A stretch of DNA of 64,000 nucleotides, taken from the NCBI RefSeq assembly GCF_029643245.1, contig NZ_CP116398.1, forward strand, positions 62,001-126,000, in the 5' to 3' direction. The translations under genes were made by a program, and so were the position numbers. The DNA is from Methylomonas sp. EFPC3 (lineage in GTDB: Bacteria; Pseudomonadota; Gammaproteobacteria; Methylococcales; Methylomonadaceae). The notes beneath the pieces are model-generated. The model was not told where the DNA came from, did not search any database, and worked only from the letters and a program-made list of their open reading frames with translations. Positions 25,561 through 34,768 of this stretch are shown piece after piece. Positions within the stretch are counted from its first letter, which is position 1, and each line of letters begins with the position of its first letter.

Positions 25561-27591
25561 TTAATAGCTCAACCGAAACCCAACTTCGGCGCCGCGTCCC
25601 GCTTCCGGCGCGAAATTGCGCAGGTACGAAGTGGCGTTGCGGATGTTTTGGTCCAGCAGGTTGTTGCCTTTGGCGAACACCATCAGTTTGGCGTCGCTGG
25701 CGGCTTTGATCTGGTAATTGACGCCGACATTGAGCAGATAGTAACCGGCAGTCGAGGTCTCGAACTCGCCGACATGGGTTTGGTCGTCGGCCCGAGTCAG
25801 GCGCAGGTAGCTGGAGAGTTTGTCCCGGTTGTAGTCCAGCTGCAGGCCGTAACGCAGCGGCGGCATGCGCGGCACGTCGCCGCCATTCACGAATTGGCCG
25901 CGGGTGTAATCGCTGAACAAGCTCAGTTCCAGCAGACCGAGGTAGTTTTCCATCATAGGAAAAATCAGCTTGGCTTCATAGCCTTTGAAAATGGCGTCCT
26001 GCTGGCTGCTTTGCACGACGGGTTTGCAATCGACGGCGCAAGGGTTGCCGTCTTCGTCGACGAATTCGCCGGTACGGCGTTGGTAAATGTAATCGCTGGC
26101 CCAGTTGTGGAACAAATCGAGTTCGGCGCGCATCCAGTCGCTTTTAAAGCGGTAACCGAGATCCAAATTATAGGAAGTTTCTTCCTTCAAACTTAGGCGA
26201 CCCATTTCAAAGCTGCGGGTGGCGTCGTGGTAACCGTTGGCTAGCAATTCCTGGACATTCGGCGCCCGCGACGAGCGGGTTATTGCCAGATTCACACTAT
26301 TGCGGCTATCCAATTTCCACAAGGCCGACATCGAAGCGCTGACCGGTGTGTAACTCAGAGGCGTGAAGCCGTCCGGGTGGATGTCGGTTTGCTCGACGCG
26401 GGTGCCCAATTGGTAGGTGACCGGGCCAAGGTCGAAGGCTTCGACGCCGAACACGCCGTAGCTATAGGTGTCGGAACGCGGCACGATGCTGGCTCCGGTC
26501 AGTTTTTCGATGGCATTGAAGTCGCTGACCTGAGCTTGAAAACCCACGGCGCCGCGTAACGGGCCGATGTCGTGATGATTCAATTCGATTCGGCCTTCGT
26601 AGCTTTTGTTGGTGAAAAAGGCGCCGGGTTCGCCGTTCGCCACTTCGGTATGTTGGTAATCGGTGTAACCAAGGCGGGTGCGCAGGCTTTTGGCGAACGG
26701 CAGCGGGTTGTTCAGCTCGCTTTTGAAATCGTATTTGTTTTGCCGCATTGCGATTCTTACGGTTTCTTCGCCGGTGCCGTCCGGTGCGATGCCGTAGGTA
26801 TTATTTAGGTTGTTGATCGAAACCCCGGCAAAACCGAAGTCGTCTACCCACGACAAACCTGCCGAGCCGCTGATCGCTTCGGCGCCGGTGTTGTTTAAAT
26901 AGCCGCGCGGATTGTCGACGACTGCTAACGATGGATCCGTAATTCCTACCTTGGCGGTATCGATGCCCTGGCCACCAATGTCCATGTTGTTGCGGTGGCG
27001 ATAAAAGCCGTCCACGTGGTAGGCGATGTGATCCTTGCTGCCTTCGACCTTCATCGTGGTGCTGGTTTCGTCGCTGGTCGAGTCGAAGCGTTGTTCAAGT
27101 GCCGCGTTCAAAGCTTTATCGAACGCTCTGCCCGGAATCCGGTTGTCGATGACGTTGACCACGCCGCCGATCGCGCCGCTGCCGTAGAGCAAGGTCGCCG
27201 GGCCGCGCAAGACTTCAATGCGTTCGGCCAGCAGAGGTTCGACGCTGGTGGCGTGGTCCGGGCTGATGGCCGAGACGTCGTTGGCGCCGATGCCGTTATT
27301 CAATACCCGCACCCGCGGGCCGGCCTGGCCGCGGATGACCGGTGTGCCGACGCCGGGGCCGAAGGATTGGCTGGAAATGCCCAACTCGTTTTTTAATGTA
27401 TCACCGATGCTGTGACCGGTTTTCAGACGCAATTCGTCGTCGCTCAACACGGTGACCGGAGAACTGGCGTCGGCTTTGCTGACCGGCAGCGGTGCCGTGA
27501 CGATGATTTCGTCCAGCTTGTTGTCCGTTTGGGTTTCTGCGTGCAGCAGGCTGGCGGGTAGCAGCAACAGAAAGGGCGACAATTTATTCAT
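25561..27591 (-). CDS. ZnuD-like TonB-dependent outer-membrane zinc receptor
   Basis: 676 residues from the ATG at 27591; a TTG 30 bases further upstream is less likely because the signal peptide (MNKLSPFLLLLPASLLHAE) begins at the ATG. TonB box-like LDEIIVTAP; plug motifs SFGPGVGTPVIRG, NGIGANDVSAISPDHA and YGSGAIGGVVNVIDNR are characteristic of the ZnuD branch; C-terminal GAEVGFRLSY. Paralogous to the receptor at 15498. Two Zur-type boxes lie 34 to 71 bases upstream and a terminator follows, so it forms a single-gene zinc-controlled unit. Confidence 0.92.
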   Translation of the reverse strand: MNKLSPFLLLLPASLLHAETQTDNKLDEIIVTAPLPVSKADASSPVTVLSDDELRLKTGHSIGDTLKNELGISSQSFGPGVGTPVIRGQAGPRVRVLNNGIGANDVSAISPDHATSVEPLLAERIEVLRGPATLLYGSGAIGGVVNVIDNRIPGRAFDKALNAALEQRFDSTSDETSTTMKVEGSKDHIAYHVDGFYRHRNNMDIGGQGIDTAKVGITDPSLAVVDNPRGYLNNTGAEAISGSAGLSWVDDFGFAGVSINNLNNTYGIAPDGTGEETVRIAMRQNKYDFKSELNNPLPFAKSLRTRLGYTDYQHTEVANGEPGAFFTNKSYEGRIELNHHDIGPLRGAVGFQAQVSDFNAIEKLTGASIVPRSDTYSYGVFGVEAFDLGPVTYQLGTRVEQTDIHPDGFTPLSYTPVSASMSALWKLDSRNSVNLAITRSSRAPNVQELLANGYHDATRSFEMGRLSLKEETSYNLDLGYRFKSDWMRAELDLFHNWASDYIYQRRTGEFVDEDGNPCAVDCKPVVQSSQQDAIFKGYEAKLIFPMMENYLGLLELSLFSDYTRGQFVNGGDVPRMPPLRYGLQLDYNRDKLSSYLRLTRADDQTHVGEFETSTAGYYLLNVGVNYQIKAASDAKLMVFAKGNNLLDQNIRNATSYLRNFAPEAGRGAEVGFRLSY

Positions 27592-27624
27592 AACCAGAGT
27601 TGGACCAGGAAAGCGGGTCAAAAA

Positions 27625-27639
27625 TGTTATATTGTTGCC
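27625..27639 (+). promoter_or_regulatory. Zur-type box A before the TonB receptor
   Basis: TGTTATATTGTTGCC on the plus strand, one base different from the box at 18584. Its centre is 23 bases from that of box B, and the two face each other. Confidence 0.65.
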
Positions 27640-27647
27640 ATTGATTT

Positions 27648-27662
27648 TGCAACACTATAACA
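27648..27662 (-). promoter_or_regulatory. Zur-type box B before the TonB receptor
   Basis: On the minus strand TGTTATAGTGTTGCA. Box A and box B are inverted copies spaced about two helical turns, allowing two repressor dimers side by side. Confidence 0.65.
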
Positions 27663-27752
27663 AAGCCACTTGCTGCGAAGTTTGAGTCTGTATGCCTCCG
27701 GCGCTTCAGGCAGATCAGGTCGGCGCTGTCTAAGCAGTCCGGCTATACAATG

Positions 27753-29000
27753 TCATTCCGTTATCGGCGCCGCGGAGGCTGGCGATTGAACGGCCACGGC
27801 CAGGGTATTGGCTGATTTCGCCACACACTCCGCCGTTTGCAAGGCGATTTCAAGTTCTTCGTTGGTCGCGATCACCATGACCGCAATCTCGGAGTCCGGC
27901 GGACTGACGATTGCGGCGGGTTTGGCCGGCGCGGCGTTCAGCGCCGGATCGACGGCGATGCCTAGGGCCGTCAGGCCGGCGCAGCAAGTCTGGCGCAGCC
28001 AGGCGTCGTTCTCGCCGATGCCGCCGGTGAATACCAGCGCATCGACCCGGCCCAGCACCGCGTAATAAGCGCCGATGTATTTCTTGATGCGGTAGGCGTA
28101 CATCGCCAATGCCAGCTTGGCCGAGTCGTCGCCCGCTTCGGCGTTGGCATGGATCGCCCGCATGTCGTTTTCGCCGCAAACGCCGAGGCAACCGCTGGCT
28201 TTGTTGTAAAGCTGGTCGATCGCATCCAGTTCCATGCCCAGCGTGCGTGCCAGATAAAAGGCGATGGCCGGGTCGATGTCGCCGCAGCGGCTGCCCATCA
28301 TCAAGCCTTCCAACGGCGTCATGCCCATCGAGGTATCGACGCTGATGCCGCCGGCAATTGCGGCAACGCTGGCGCCGTTGCCCAGGTGCAAGGTAATCAG
28401 ATGGGTCTCCGACAACGGTTTGCCCAGGCAATTGGCCGCCTGTTTGGCAATGTAGGCGTGCGAGGTGCCGTGGAAGCCGTAGCGGCGCACGCCGTACTCG
28501 GTGTACAAACGGCCGGGTAAGGGGTAGCGGTAGGCGTAGTCCGGCAGCGTCTGGTGAAAGGCGGTATCGAACACCGCAACTTGCGGCACCGTGTCCAATA
28601 GCTGCAAGGTTGCTTCGATTCCCAGCAGGTTGGCGGGATTGTGCAGCGGTGCCAACGGACTGGCCGCTGCGATGTGGGCGATGACCTGACGGTCGATCAA
28701 CGCCGGTTCGCGAAAGAATTCGCCGCCGTGGACGACGCGGTGGCCGACGGCGGCCAGTTCCCTCAAATCCGGTAGTACCGTTTCGGTTAACAGAGCGAAT
28801 AGTGCTTGCAGCGCATCGCGGTGGTGATCGCAGCTCACTGGCTGTTGCAGTGGATCCGATGCGCCGATGCGATAGCGGTGGCTGGCGCCGGCTGCGCCGA
28901 TGCGCTCTATCAAGCCGCTTAGCAATGCGGTTTGCCCGGCCATGTCGAACAGGCTGTATTTCAGCGACGAACTGCCAGCGTTTAGAACCAGAATTTTCAT
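27753..29000 (-). CDS. ackA: Acetate kinase
   Basis: 415 residues converting acetyl phosphate and ADP to acetate and ATP. Signature segments NAGSSSLKYSLFD at the N-terminus, FDTAFHQT, GFHGTSHAYI, HLGNGASVAAI and GGIGEN near the C-terminus are all present. The C-terminus has a short extra tail (SANTLAVAVQSPASAAPITE). It overlaps the upstream DUF2380 gene by four bases and forms an operon with pta, so the two enzymes interconvert acetyl-CoA and acetate. Confidence 0.97.
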   Translation of the reverse strand: MKILVLNAGSSSLKYSLFDMAGQTALLSGLIERIGAAGASHRYRIGASDPLQQPVSCDHHRDALQALFALLTETVLPDLRELAAVGHRVVHGGEFFREPALIDRQVIAHIAAASPLAPLHNPANLLGIEATLQLLDTVPQVAVFDTAFHQTLPDYAYRYPLPGRLYTEYGVRRYGFHGTSHAYIAKQAANCLGKPLSETHLITLHLGNGASVAAIAGGISVDTSMGMTPLEGLMMGSRCGDIDPAIAFYLARTLGMELDAIDQLYNKASGCLGVCGENDMRAIHANAEAGDDSAKLALAMYAYRIKKYIGAYYAVLGRVDALVFTGGIGENDAWLRQTCCAGLTALGIAVDPALNAAPAKPAAIVSPPDSEIAVMVIATNEELEIALQTAECVAKSANTLAVAVQSPASAAPITE

Positions 29001-29533
29001 TTGGAGTCGATCACCCGTTTTTGCGGCGGAGGCGGCGAGTAGCGCTTATCCAAATCCCGGTCGATTTTCAAGGTCAAGCTCTCTACCGCTTTGCCGGTCA
29101 GACCGACATTCGGGCCTTTGGATTCGGTGATGTAATCGCCGATCAAACGGCCGTCGCTTACCCGTATCAGATGCGCCATCAGGTAGGCGAACAGAAAGCT
29201 GGGCTTATGCAGGCGACCGACCACAATGTAATCGGCATCGAAGCCCTTGCCCAGGGTCGCCGCGGCGTCGGCGTGGTCGAACAAGTAACCGACGCCGCTG
29301 TCCGCCGCTTTCCTCGATTCGGCCGGAATCTCGACGATTTGGTAACCGGCCGATTGTAACTCCTTGGCCAGTAACGGCTTGATCGAGGCGGTGCGGGCGA
29401 TTTCGGCCGGGATGCCGGGCGCCAGCGTCAGGTCTTTTAACTCGAAATCGAGCACGGCGACTCGGGTTTCCGCTTCGGCCAGGGGGGCGGCCAACGCCAG
29501 CAACAGGGCAAAACAGCTGCGAATTATGGACAT
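28997..29533 (-). CDS. DUF2380-type periplasmic protein between pta and ackA
   Basis: 178 residues with a signal peptide (ALAAPLAEAE). The body starts VAVLDFELKDLT and includes GVGYLFDHADAAATLGKGFDADYIVVGRLHKPS, typical of secreted DUF2380/DUF3280 proteins whose role is unknown; it ends in a proline-rich tail. It overlaps pta by 10 bases and ackA by four, so translation of all three is coupled. Confidence 0.82.
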   Translation of the reverse strand: MSIIRSCFALLLALAAPLAEAETRVAVLDFELKDLTLAPGIPAEIARTASIKPLLAKELQSAGYQIVEIPAESRKAADSGVGYLFDHADAAATLGKGFDADYIVVGRLHKPSFLFAYLMAHLIRVSDGRLIGDYITESKGPNVGLTGKAVESLTLKIDRDLDKRYSPPPPQKRVIDSK

Positions 29534-31647
29534 GATTTACCGCCCTCCTGAGCCTGAATTGCCGTGATAATCACGGTGTTGACGATGTCGGTGACGGTGC
29601 AGCCCCGGCTCAGGTCATTGACCGGCTTGTTCAGGCCTTGCAGAATCGGGCCGACCGCAATCGCGCCGGACGAGCGCTGCACCGCTTTGTAGGTATTGTT
29701 GCCGGTATTCAAGTCCGGGAAGATGAATACCGTGGCGCGGCCGGCGACCTGGCTGTCCGGCAATTTGGTTTTGGCGACGCTGGCGTCCACGGCGGCGTCA
29801 TATTGCATCGGGCCTTCCAGCAGCAAATCCGGGCGTAACGCCTTGGCGATTTTCACCGCTTCGCGCACCTTGTCCACCGCTTCGCCCTTACCGGATTCGC
29901 CGGTCGAGTAGGACAGCATCGCGATGCGCGGTTCGATATTGAATATGCGCGCGGTTTCGGCGGCGTTGATCGCGATGTCCGCCAGTTGCGCGGCGTCCGG
30001 ATTGGGAATCACCGCGCAGTCGCCGTAGACCAGTACCCGGTCCTCCAGACACATGAAAAAGATGCTGGAGACGATGGACGCACCGGGTTTGGTTTTAATA
30101 ATCTCGAACGCCGGCCGGATCGTGTGTTGGGTGGAATGCACCGCGCCGGAGACCATGCCGTCGGCGTAACCCAGATGAATCATCAAGGTGCCGAAATAGC
30201 TGGGGTCGGCCATCAAGTCGTAAGCGGTGTCGTACAAGATGCATTTGTGTTTGCGCGCCTGGTAATAGGTTTCGGCAAACAACGGCCGCAGTTCGGAGCT
30301 GACCGGGTCGATGATGTTGACCGCATCCAGCTTTAACGCCATGCTCTGGATTTTTTGCCGAATCTCGCTCTCATTGCCCAGCAGCGTGATTTTAGCCACG
30401 TCACGTAACAGCAGAATTTCGGCGGCTAATAGAATCCGCTCCTCGTTGCCTTCCGGCAGCACGATGTGTTGCTTGCGGGCTTTGGCCCGTTGCAGCATGT
30501 CGTATTCGAACATCAGCGGCGTGGTTTTGTGGCCGACTTTGCTGCACAACCGCAGCCGCAGCTCGACCATGTTGATGTTGCTTTCGATCAGGCCCAAGGC
30601 CGCGGCGATCTTGCGCTCATCCTGCGAATGCAAGCTGGCCGGTACCTGGCTGACTTGCATCGCCGTGGTAAAGGTATCGGAATCGACCGCCAGCACTGCG
30701 AACGGGATGCCGCCCAGGCCGTCGATCAGTTTTTGCACTTGCGGCGGCGGTTGCTGGTGGCCGGTCAGAATCAAGCCGGCGATCTGCGGATAGCTGGCCG
30801 AACTGTAGGCCATGATGCTGGCCAACAGGATGTCGGAACGATCGCCCGGGGTGATGATCAGATCGCCGGTTTCGACGTAATCCAGAAAATCCGGAATCAG
30901 CATCGCCGCAACCTTGTAGTGGTAGACTTCGCGACTCATCGTCGCGGCCTCGCCGCACAGTACTCTAGCGCCCAGGGCTTTGGCGATGTTGCCGACGCTG
31001 GGTTTTTCCAACGAGGCTTCGGCCGGGACCAGGTAAATCGGGAAATCCTTGGCAGAGTTCAGGTCGTGGCGCAGGCCGGCCAATTGGTTACCGGCTACGC
31101 CCATCACGACGCTGGCTAGCAGCTCGCAATCGTTCTCGTGCAAGGAGTGTTTCAAACTGGCGATGCTGCTCAGCAGTTGTTCGTTACTGCGGTTTTGGCC
31201 TTGAATCACCGGCATGATCAAGCAGCCCAGGTTATTGGCGACGTCGGCGTTGAAGTCGAATTCGAATACCGCATTGCCGTGGCTGTAATCGGAGCCGACG
31301 CACAGTACGTGCAGGCATTGCCGCTTCAAGGCCCGGAATTTGCCGAGAATGGTTTTGACCAGTTCGTCGTATTGTTCGCTGGCCAGCAATTCGCGGGCTT
31401 CGGCGCTGGTACAGCCGTACATCGCGGTGTGCGGTACGTTGACCGGGTAGCGGTGGCTGATGAACTGGATTAAATCGTCCTTATCCGGCGTGCTGTGGAT
31501 AATCGGCCGGAAGAAGCCGATATTGTCGGCCAGGCCGGACAGCATTTCCATCATCGCCAGCATCACCAGCGTTTTGCCGTTACCTTCGTCGAGGCTGGCG
31601 ATGTAAATGTCTTGGGCAAAACAGGCGGCGTCGGTCGTGGAATTCAT
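29524..31647 (-). CDS. pta: Phosphate acetyltransferase (long form)
   Basis: 707 residues, the long Pta form: N-terminal P-loop-like/DRTGG region (about 1-340) and C-terminal PTA_PTB catalytic domain (about 370-700, with HIVLPEGNEERIL, DGMVSGAVHSTQHTIRPA and LPDSQVAGRATVFIFPDLNTGN). It interconverts acetyl-CoA and acetyl phosphate. First gene of pta-DUF2380-ackA. The 211-base gap upstream (31648-31858) holds no gene or box that I can support. Confidence 0.96.
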   Translation of the reverse strand: MNSTTDAACFAQDIYIASLDEGNGKTLVMLAMMEMLSGLADNIGFFRPIIHSTPDKDDLIQFISHRYPVNVPHTAMYGCTSAEARELLASEQYDELVKTILGKFRALKRQCLHVLCVGSDYSHGNAVFEFDFNADVANNLGCLIMPVIQGQNRSNEQLLSSIASLKHSLHENDCELLASVVMGVAGNQLAGLRHDLNSAKDFPIYLVPAEASLEKPSVGNIAKALGARVLCGEAATMSREVYHYKVAAMLIPDFLDYVETGDLIITPGDRSDILLASIMAYSSASYPQIAGLILTGHQQPPPQVQKLIDGLGGIPFAVLAVDSDTFTTAMQVSQVPASLHSQDERKIAAALGLIESNINMVELRLRLCSKVGHKTTPLMFEYDMLQRAKARKQHIVLPEGNEERILLAAEILLLRDVAKITLLGNESEIRQKIQSMALKLDAVNIIDPVSSELRPLFAETYYQARKHKCILYDTAYDLMADPSYFGTLMIHLGYADGMVSGAVHSTQHTIRPAFEIIKTKPGASIVSSIFFMCLEDRVLVYGDCAVIPNPDAAQLADIAINAAETARIFNIEPRIAMLSYSTGESGKGEAVDKVREAVKIAKALRPDLLLEGPMQYDAAVDASVAKTKLPDSQVAGRATVFIFPDLNTGNNTYKAVQRSSGAIAVGPILQGLNKPVNDLSRGCTVTDIVNTVIITAIQAQEGGKSCP

Positions 31648-31858
31648 GGTCGTTGCGGATGGCTGTTTACGCTAAAGTCTAAACCAGTACGGCGATGGCG
31701 TCAGAAACTTTACCCGCTTACTCGATTGCAGGCCTAGTAGTAATTTCCGCGAGCGGGCGCGGTTTGTTCGATACTCGAAATTAATCTCGATTAATCTGCA
31801 AGCTTGGCTTTAGTGGCTATACTACTAGCCGGGCGCAGGGAATTACCAACCAACAGCG

Positions 31859-32503
31859 ATGGCGAAATTTACCGTTTACTTCAAAGATAAAGCAATCCAC
31901 ACAGGCGTTTTTGATTCCGGCATCGTCCGTATCGGCCGTGACGAAACCAACGATTTGGTGGTGGATAGCTTGGCGGTGGCGCCGGCGCATGCCGTGGTCG
32001 TGATCAAAAACGGCAGTTGCGTGATGAAGCAAATGAACGAGAAGTTTCCGCTGGTGGTGAACAATCAGCCGACCAAGGAATGTCATTTGCAAAACAACGA
32101 CATCATCAACATCGGCAAACACTACATCGTTTACCACACGATAGACGAGTTTCCGGAAACAGTGCTGGTCAGTTCGTTGGGGAATTCGACCGATGCCGAT
32201 CTTCAGGCCTTGAACGAAAAACTCGAGGAAACGGTAAAAACGCCCGACGCCAGCCTGCAAGTTCTGAACGGAGTCCATATCGGCCGTATCTTGCCTTTAA
32301 AAAAAGCCATGACCCGGCTCGGTCACGAGGGGGCTGGCATTGTCGTCATCGCCCGGCGCAAGGATGGCTACTATTTGTCGGCCTTGCAGGGTCACGACGG
32401 GCTTGCGGTGAACAATGAGCCTTTGGGCGATCGTACCGTGCATTTGCAAAACAACGACGTGGTCGTGGTCGACCATACTTCCATGCAATTTTTCCTGGAT
32501 TAG
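31859..32503 (+). CDS. Protein with two FHA domains
   Basis: 214 residues with two forkhead-associated domains. The first (about 5-95) has GIVRIGRDETNDLVV, PAHAVVV and an asparagine-rich strand VNNQPTKE. The second (about 120-214) has NGVHIGRILPLKK and HLQNNDVVVVD but a weaker phosphopeptide-binding loop. FHA domains bind phosphothreonine, so a partner kinase is expected elsewhere. The PilZ gene follows after 4 bases, so they are cotranscribed. Confidence 0.88.
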   Translation: MAKFTVYFKDKAIHTGVFDSGIVRIGRDETNDLVVDSLAVAPAHAVVVIKNGSCVMKQMNEKFPLVVNNQPTKECHLQNNDIINIGKHYIVYHTIDEFPETVLVSSLGNSTDADLQALNEKLEETVKTPDASLQVLNGVHIGRILPLKKAMTRLGHEGAGIVVIARRKDGYYLSALQGHDGLAVNNEPLGDRTVHLQNNDVVVVDHTSMQFFLD

Positions 32504-32507
32504 GCGC

Positions 32508-32882
32508 ATGAGCGAAAAAACCGAAGAAAAACGCCGCTTTCACCGAATTTTCTATCATGCCGACGCCCAAGTGGCAGCGACCGGCGGCCAGTCTCAGAGT
32601 TGCAAGATTGTCGATTTGTCGTTGCGCGGCTGTCTACTGGAACTGTCTGCGCCGCTGGCCGAGATCAGCGACCAGTCTTACGAGCTGACATTCGAATTGT
32701 CGCCGGAAGCCGTGATTCGGATGGAAATCGTGGCAACGCATACGGAAGGCAATCTGGCCGGATTCCGCTGTGCGCATATCGATATCGACAGCATTTCCTT
32801 ATTACGGCGTCTGGTGGAGTTGAATCTGGGCGACAGCGAACTGCTGGAACGCGAGCTGTCGGCGCTGGGTAATTTTTCCTAA
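32508..32882 (+). CDS. PilZ domain protein (c-di-GMP effector type)
   Basis: 124 residues. The c-di-GMP contacts of PilZ are present: an N-terminal RRFHR (RxxxR type) and DLSLRGCLLE (D/NxSxxG type). I use the ATG at 32508, 4 bases after the FHA gene; the longer frame overlaps that gene and is not PilZ-like. It probably reads c-di-GMP and acts with the FHA protein. Confidence 0.9.
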   Translation: MSEKTEEKRRFHRIFYHADAQVAATGGQSQSCKIVDLSLRGCLLELSAPLAEISDQSYELTFELSPEAVIRMEIVATHTEGNLAGFRCAHIDIDSISLLRRLVELNLGDSELLERELSALGNFS

Positions 32883-32898
32883 GGTCTGCGGTTACGGT

Positions 32899-33381
32899 TT
32901 AGAACAGTCCCGCCAGCCACAAACGGGCTCTGATGCCCCATTCCGAGGTATAACCGGCCGTGGCGAATACGATGCTGCCGTTCCGGTCGGTGAAAAACAG
33001 GGCCGGCACGGCTTTGACGCCGTAACGCTGGCCAATTTCGCCGCCGTTGTCGTTGACGACCGGCCAATTCAAATTCTTGTCCTGCAGATAGCTTTGCAGT
33101 TTGGCGTCGTCGCCGGACCGTATCGCGACGGTCGCCAGCGGATGATCTTTGCCGACCTGCGTCACCGAATTTTGCATGCTACGGCAGACCCCGCACCATT
33201 CCGCCCAGAAATAAATCAAGGCCGGCCGCTTGCCGAGCGCCTGCAAGGCGGCTTCGCCGTTCAGCGCGGTTTGCGTAATCGACGGTGGTGTGCCGGTGAC
33301 TAAATCCCGATGCGCCAGAAATTGGCCGCCGAAAATAAACAGCGCGGCGAACAGGTAAAACGCCCATTCCTTTTTCGGCAT
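32899..33381 (-). CDS. Membrane-anchored thioredoxin-like protein
   Basis: 160 residues. An N-terminal hydrophobic helix (FYLFAALFIFGGQFLA) anchors or exports the protein; the thioredoxin fold has the redox pair in WCGVC (C63, C66) and the cis-proline region VKAVPALFF. It resembles the ScsD/TlpA group acting in the periplasm. Its ATG overlaps the stop of the YgjP gene (TGATG). Last gene of the globin-lapD-lapG operon. Confidence 0.88.
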   Translation of the reverse strand: MPKKEWAFYLFAALFIFGGQFLAHRDLVTGTPPSITQTALNGEAALQALGKRPALIYFWAEWCGVCRSMQNSVTQVGKDHPLATVAIRSGDDAKLQSYLQDKNLNWPVVNDNGGEIGQRYGVKAVPALFFTDRNGSIVFATAGYTSEWGIRARLWLAGLF

Positions 33382-34100
33382 CACAAACCCCGCATCAAGC
33401 TGGCGCCGTGCTGCTTCAGCCACAAGCGGCGCTGGCGGTAATCCGGCACATGTTCGGCCACCAACGCCCAAAACGCGGCGGAGTGGTTTCTGTGGCGGAT
33501 ATGGCACAACTCGTGAACCACTACGTATTCCAAAGCCGCCGGCGGTGCCAGCAGCAACAGCCAATTCAGGTTGATGTCGTTGTCCGGGCCGCAACTACCC
33601 CAGCGGCTTTTTTGGGTTTTGATGCGGATGCTGCGCGGGTACAAGCCGTGGCGCGGCGCGTGAATGTCTATGAAGCGTTGCGCCTGCTGGCGGGCCTGGC
33701 TTTTCATCCAGCGGATCAAGGCTTGGCGGACCAGTTCGGAATGCTGGTCGGGTGCAATGCCGGCCGGCAATTTGGCGCAAAACCAGGCGTCGTCGTGCAA
33801 ATCAAAACGCGGGGTTTTGTTGTGGCTGGTTTCGATGCGCAGCGGCAGCAGCCGGCCGAGATAGGGAATGGCGATGCCGTCGCGGTAACTGGCCGGCGCC
33901 AATGTCGGTACCTCGCGGGTTTTGGCGGCGACCCGGCGCAACGCCGACTCGATCCAGTCCCGTTGCGCCAGCACGAAGCTGTGAATGTTGCGTTCCGAAA
34001 CCTTGGGCGGGGCTACCACTTCGATTTGGCCGGCTTTGACCACGATACGGGTATGTTTGGCGCGGCTACTGCGGCGCAGGGTATAACTTGGGGCGTTCAA
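33381..34100 (-). CDS. YgjP-type metallopeptidase (M48-like)
   Basis: 239 residues with the YgjP/WLM-like core: the WGSC motif (RWGSCGPDNDINLNW, about 167-180) and the zinc-binding HELCHIRHRNHS (H196, E197, H200). Cytoplasmic, no signal peptide. Substrates are unknown for this family. It overlaps lapG by four bases and the thioredoxin gene by one, within a five-gene operon. Confidence 0.9.
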   Translation of the reverse strand: MNAPSYTLRRSSRAKHTRIVVKAGQIEVVAPPKVSERNIHSFVLAQRDWIESALRRVAAKTREVPTLAPASYRDGIAIPYLGRLLPLRIETSHNKTPRFDLHDDAWFCAKLPAGIAPDQHSELVRQALIRWMKSQARQQAQRFIDIHAPRHGLYPRSIRIKTQKSRWGSCGPDNDINLNWLLLLAPPAALEYVVVHELCHIRHRNHSAAFWALVAEHVPDYRQRRLWLKQHGASLMRGL

Positions 34101-34768
34101 AAAGGCGATTCCAACATTCTAGACTTGAGTTCGGTCCACAGGCTTAACCGGTCCGAACCGCCGACATGTTGCCCGGAACCCCGGCTTTTGGCAAGCCATA
34201 AACCGGTACCGTTGAAGCTATAGACCGGCTGCAGATCGCTGCGTTGCGTGGCCGGCAGAATCGCCGGTTTCAGATTGTCCAGCACCAGCGGCGGCGAGCG
34301 CATCGATTCGAAATAGGTCAGTACCATGTGGGCCTGGTTCAGTTCCAAGGCCTTGACGTAAGTGATGCGCAGTTTGCTTTCGTCGACGCCCATTTCCACC
34401 AGCGTGAAATATTTGGCGATTGAGTAATCCTCGCAATCGCCGGCCCCCTTGGCCAGAAACTCGGTCGGCGTTGCCCAATAATCGATTTTGTTCCACAGCA
34501 TAATGTCGTCGACAAACTCGACATTGCGATTGAAGAAATCGTTGACCCGGCGCAATTTCTCGGTATCCGACCAATCTTTGCCGGTTTCGATCAGGTTTTG
34601 CCAATCGACGAAGCGCTGCCGGGCTGCAGCGCCGTATTTATTGCCGACTTTGTCCAGCAATTCTTCATCGAAAAACAGGCTGCCGGCCAGGGCGATGCCG
34701 CAGCATAGGCTGACGGCAAAAACGGCGAGAGCGGCGAGGTGGGAGCGGCCGGTGTTAACGGCTGGCAC
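34097..34768 (-). CDS. lapG: LapG-type periplasmic cysteine protease
   Basis: 223 residues, bacterial transglutaminase-like cysteine peptidase. Signal peptide or anchor at about 10-29. Catalytic triad visible: C112 (GAGDCEDYS), H147 (AHMVLTYF) and D164 (LVLDNL). LapG cuts the N-terminus of large RTX adhesins to release biofilm cells and is held inactive by c-di-GMP-bound LapD. The start overlaps the lapD 3' end by 14 bases. No LapA-like adhesin lies in the window. Confidence 0.93.
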   Translation of the reverse strand: MPAVNTGRSHLAALAVFAVSLCCGIALAGSLFFDEELLDKVGNKYGAAARQRFVDWQNLIETGKDWSDTEKLRRVNDFFNRNVEFVDDIMLWNKIDYWATPTEFLAKGAGDCEDYSIAKYFTLVEMGVDESKLRITYVKALELNQAHMVLTYFESMRSPPLVLDNLKPAILPATQRSDLQPVYSFNGTGLWLAKSRGSGQHVGGSDRLSLWTELKSRMLESPF

